From contig DAITPA010000073.1 of NCBI GenBank assembly GCA_036833805.1, forward strand, positions 1 to 7,674: DNA of 7,674 nt, read 5' to 3'. Source of the DNA: PALSA-1196 sp036833805 (GTDB lineage Bacteria; Pseudomonadota; Gammaproteobacteria; Steroidobacterales; Steroidobacteraceae). The notes beneath the pieces are model-generated. The model had not been told where the DNA came from and did not search any database. It saw only the letters and a list, made by a program, of their open reading frames with translations. Each line of letters begins with the position of its first letter. Within the stretch, counting starts at the first letter, position 1. Made by a program: the position numbers and the translations under genes. Shown here piece by piece: positions 6,082-7,674 of this stretch.

Positions 6082-7106
6082 AAGCTTTGGTCAAGAAAGA
6101 ACGCCGGCCGGGGATCTGGCTCGACGAAATTGCAGAGCCGAAAATCGGTCCCAACGATGTGTTGATCAAGATCGCCAAGACCGCAATCTGCGGCACTGAC
6201 ATGCACATCTATAAATGGGATAGCTGGGCGCAAAAGACGATTCCAGTGCCGATGGCAGTCGGCCACGAGTATTACGGGCACATCGTTGAGATCGGCTCGG
6301 AAGTGGCCGGCTTTAAGGTCGGCGATCGGGTCTCCGGAGAAGGCCATATCACCTGCGGCTACTGCCGCAATTGCCGCGCGGGTCGGCGCCACCTGTGCCG
6401 CAATTCGGTCGGAGTTGGTGTCAATCGGCCGGGCGCCTTTGCCGAGTATCTCGCCATCCCGGCCGGCAACGCTTTCAAACTTTCCCCCGCCATTTCGGAT
6501 GACGTCGCCTCAATCCTCGATCCTTTTGGCAACGCCACGCACACCGCGCTCGCCTTCAACATGGTGGGCGAGGATGTGCTCATCACGGGCGCGGGCCCTA
6601 TTGGCATCATGGCCGTCGCCATCGCGCGCTTCGTCGGCGCGCGCCACGTCGTTATCACTGACGTCAATGACTACCGTCTGCAGCTGGCGCGAAAAATGGG
6701 CGCATCGCGCGCGGTCAATATCGGGCGCGAGTCCCTCGACCAGACGATGAAGGATCTTGACATGCAAGAGGGCTTCGATGTGGGTCTCGAGATGTCCGGC
6801 AACGCGGCGGCGCTGCGCGAGCTGCTGCGGACCATGCATCACGGCGGCAGTGTCGCGATTCTCGGGATCCCGCCGGAAGACACCGCCATCGACTGGAATC
6901 AGGTCATCTTCAAGGGCCTAACGATCAAGGGCATCTACGGCCGCGAGATGTTTGAGACCTGGTACAAAATGTCGAGCCTGCTGCAGAGCGGACTATCGCT
7001 TGCGCCGATCATCACGCACCATTTCGGAATCGAGGATTACATAAAAGGCTTCGAGACGATGGGCTCCGGCCAGTCCGGCAAAGTCATTCTCGACTGGGCA
7101 GCCTGA
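6078..7106 (+). CDS. tdh: L-threonine 3-dehydrogenase
   Basis: Tdh is a zinc-dependent, NAD-linked medium-chain dehydrogenase that oxidises L-threonine to 2-amino-3-ketobutyrate, which Kbl then cleaves. The protein is 342 residues (341 in E. coli) and collinear with it throughout. The catalytic zinc site is seen as Cys38 (AICGTDMHIY) with His63 and Glu64 (GHEYYG). The structural zinc site is Cys93, Cys96, Cys99 and Cys107. The Rossmann fold has GAGPIG (171-176) and an acidic Asp195 (VVITDVND) at the end of the second strand, as expected for NAD rather than NADP. Family-specific stretches such as GVGVNRPGAFAEYL (112-125) and IKGIYGREMFETWYKM (283-298) separate it from generic alcohol or sorbitol dehydrogenases. 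The start overlaps the kbl stop and has a strong AGGAG. No intrinsic terminator is visible after its stop, where it converges on the cupin gene. Confidence 0.97.
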   Translation: MKALVKKERRPGIWLDEIAEPKIGPNDVLIKIAKTAICGTDMHIYKWDSWAQKTIPVPMAVGHEYYGHIVEIGSEVAGFKVGDRVSGEGHITCGYCRNCRAGRRHLCRNSVGVGVNRPGAFAEYLAIPAGNAFKLSPAISDDVASILDPFGNATHTALAFNMVGEDVLITGAGPIGIMAVAIARFVGARHVVITDVNDYRLQLARKMGASRAVNIGRESLDQTMKDLDMQEGFDVGLEMSGNAAALRELLRTMHHGGSVAILGIPPEDTAIDWNQVIFKGLTIKGIYGREMFETWYKMSSLLQSGLSLAPIITHHFGIEDYIKGFETMGSGQSGKVILDWAA

Positions 7107-7145
7107 CGCGACAGATGCTGCGCCTTGCCGCGCACGACCAAGTCA

Positions 7146-7213
7146 AGCGCCGCTAGCCGCTGCCGCGGGGTCAACGGCGAGCCTGCTGGCGGATGCGCTT
7201 GGGAGCGCCGCTA
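7146..7213. repeat. 10-bp direct repeat in the tdh/cupin gap
   Basis: AGCGCCGCTA occurs at 7146-7155 and again at 7204-7213, the second copy overlapping the cupin stop codon. Each contains AGCG-C-CGCT. The 104-bp gap between the convergent genes is GC-rich, without a T-run or clear terminator hairpin on either strand. Chance is a reasonable explanation. Confidence 0.3.
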
Positions 7214-7651
7214 TGGGTCCATGGTCGTCAATTGCGCGCCGCTGTCGGCGACGAATACCGCGAGCAGTTGCGCCGGCTCCTGCGAGCTTGCGTTCTCGCT
7301 CACGAGATGCACGCTGGCGGCAGGCTCGAAGAAACTTTCACCGGCGTGGTATATCCGCGCAGGTCCCGTAACTGAGTTCTGCGAACGCACCGCGCCCGAT
7401 ATCACAAAGGCAAAAACGTCGCCGGCATGATGATGTTTCGGTGATTTGCCACCTGGGGCGTACCTGACAACTACCGCGGTCAATTTCTTGCCCGGCACGT
7501 CCGCCAGGCTCTTGGATAGCAACAGCTTCTCATGACTTGAGGGCACATCGCCGTGCACCATGTACGGGGCTGCAACAAGCAATAGAGCGGCGCCTGCGAA
7601 CACCGTATAGGCAACCTTGCGGGTGCCTGTCCAAAAGCTGCGCGTAATCAT
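7211..7651 (-). CDS. Exported or membrane-anchored small cupin-domain protein
   Basis: This 146-residue protein has a basic N-terminus (MITRSFWTGTRK) and a hydrophobic segment at about 13-31. The segment is either a signal peptide, possibly cut after VHG at 34, or a single membrane anchor, which places the rest in the periplasm. One conserved cupin beta-barrel follows. Motif 1 is PGGKSPKHHHAGDVF (66-80), with His73 and His75 as likely metal ligands. The position where the classical motif has glutamate is Val79, preceded by Asp78. Motif 2 is GESFFEPAASVHLVSEN (104-120), with the ligand His115. Proteins of this shape are widespread and usually annotated only as cupin; substrate and reaction are unknown, and I assign none. 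It converges on tdh and has no evident link to threonine metabolism. The start is supported by AGGAG 6 bases upstream. Confidence 0.85.
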   Translation of the reverse strand: MITRSFWTGTRKVAYTVFAGAALLLVAAPYMVHGDVPSSHEKLLLSKSLADVPGKKLTAVVVRYAPGGKSPKHHHAGDVFAFVISGAVRSQNSVTGPARIYHAGESFFEPAASVHLVSENASSQEPAQLLAVFVADSGAQLTTMDP

Positions 7652-7657
7652 CCGGCT

Positions 7658-7662
7658 CTCCT
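7658..7662 (-). promoter_or_regulatory. Shine-Dalgarno sequence of the cupin gene
   Basis: AGGAG on the minus strand stands 6 bases before the ATG at 7651 and fixes that start. Only 23 bases upstream of the gene are in the window, so its promoter cannot be judged. Confidence 0.7.
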
Positions 7663-7674
7663 GGTCTAATCTAA

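Noticed and set aside
5437..6392. Two overlapping minus-strand open frames (194 and 195 codons) opposite kbl and the start of tdh
   Set aside because: Both are antisense to conserved enzymes, have no ribosome binding site that I can see and no family resemblance.
7085..7210. Cupin frame continues open past its TAG, suggesting stop-codon readthrough or a truncated longer protein
   Set aside because: The continuation is compositionally ordinary GC-rich sequence, runs antisense into tdh, and the cupin domain is complete before the stop.

Overview
The window looks like chromosomal DNA from a GC-rich proteobacterium, most likely a gammaproteobacterium. The predicted Kbl, Tdh and SdaA proteins follow the E. 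coli proteins, as I recall them, over long stretches and at nearly the same lengths. The short PutA instead follows the type known from Bradyrhizobium and relatives, so a lineage below class should not be read from this sequence. No insertion sequence, CRISPR array, tRNA or rRNA was found.

Layout. Positions 1-307 have no secure gene and are clearly poorer in GC (about 48% by hand count). They hold inverted repeats, a possible intrinsic terminator and an unrecognised reading frame that runs off the window edge. On the minus strand, putA (4872 to 1690, proline to glutamate) is followed by sdaA (1675 to 308, serine to pyruvate plus ammonia). Divergently, on the plus strand, lie kbl (4894-6081) and tdh (6078-7106), which together convert threonine to glycine and acetyl-CoA. 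A convergent gene on the minus strand (7651-7211) encodes a small cupin protein with an N-terminal export or anchor segment.

The four central enzymes form one amino-acid catabolic divergon. Tdh oxidises threonine and Kbl cleaves the product to glycine and acetyl-CoA. Glycine can become serine through GlyA, which is not in this window, and SdaA then deaminates serine to pyruvate. PutA feeds proline carbon into glutamate.

The most interesting spot is the putA/kbl junction. The two start codons lie only 21 bp apart (3 bp if the upstream putA ATG is used), and neither gene has a Shine-Dalgarno sequence. A TATAAT on the plus strand overlaps a TATACT on the minus strand, and each sits 6-7 bases before a start codon. 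This predicts a single bidirectional promoter that makes two leaderless mRNAs. Two near-identical dyad 13-mers beside it could be a shared operator. Otherwise the genes are recognisable housekeeping or catabolic enzymes, and I see no strong sign of an undescribed multi-gene system.
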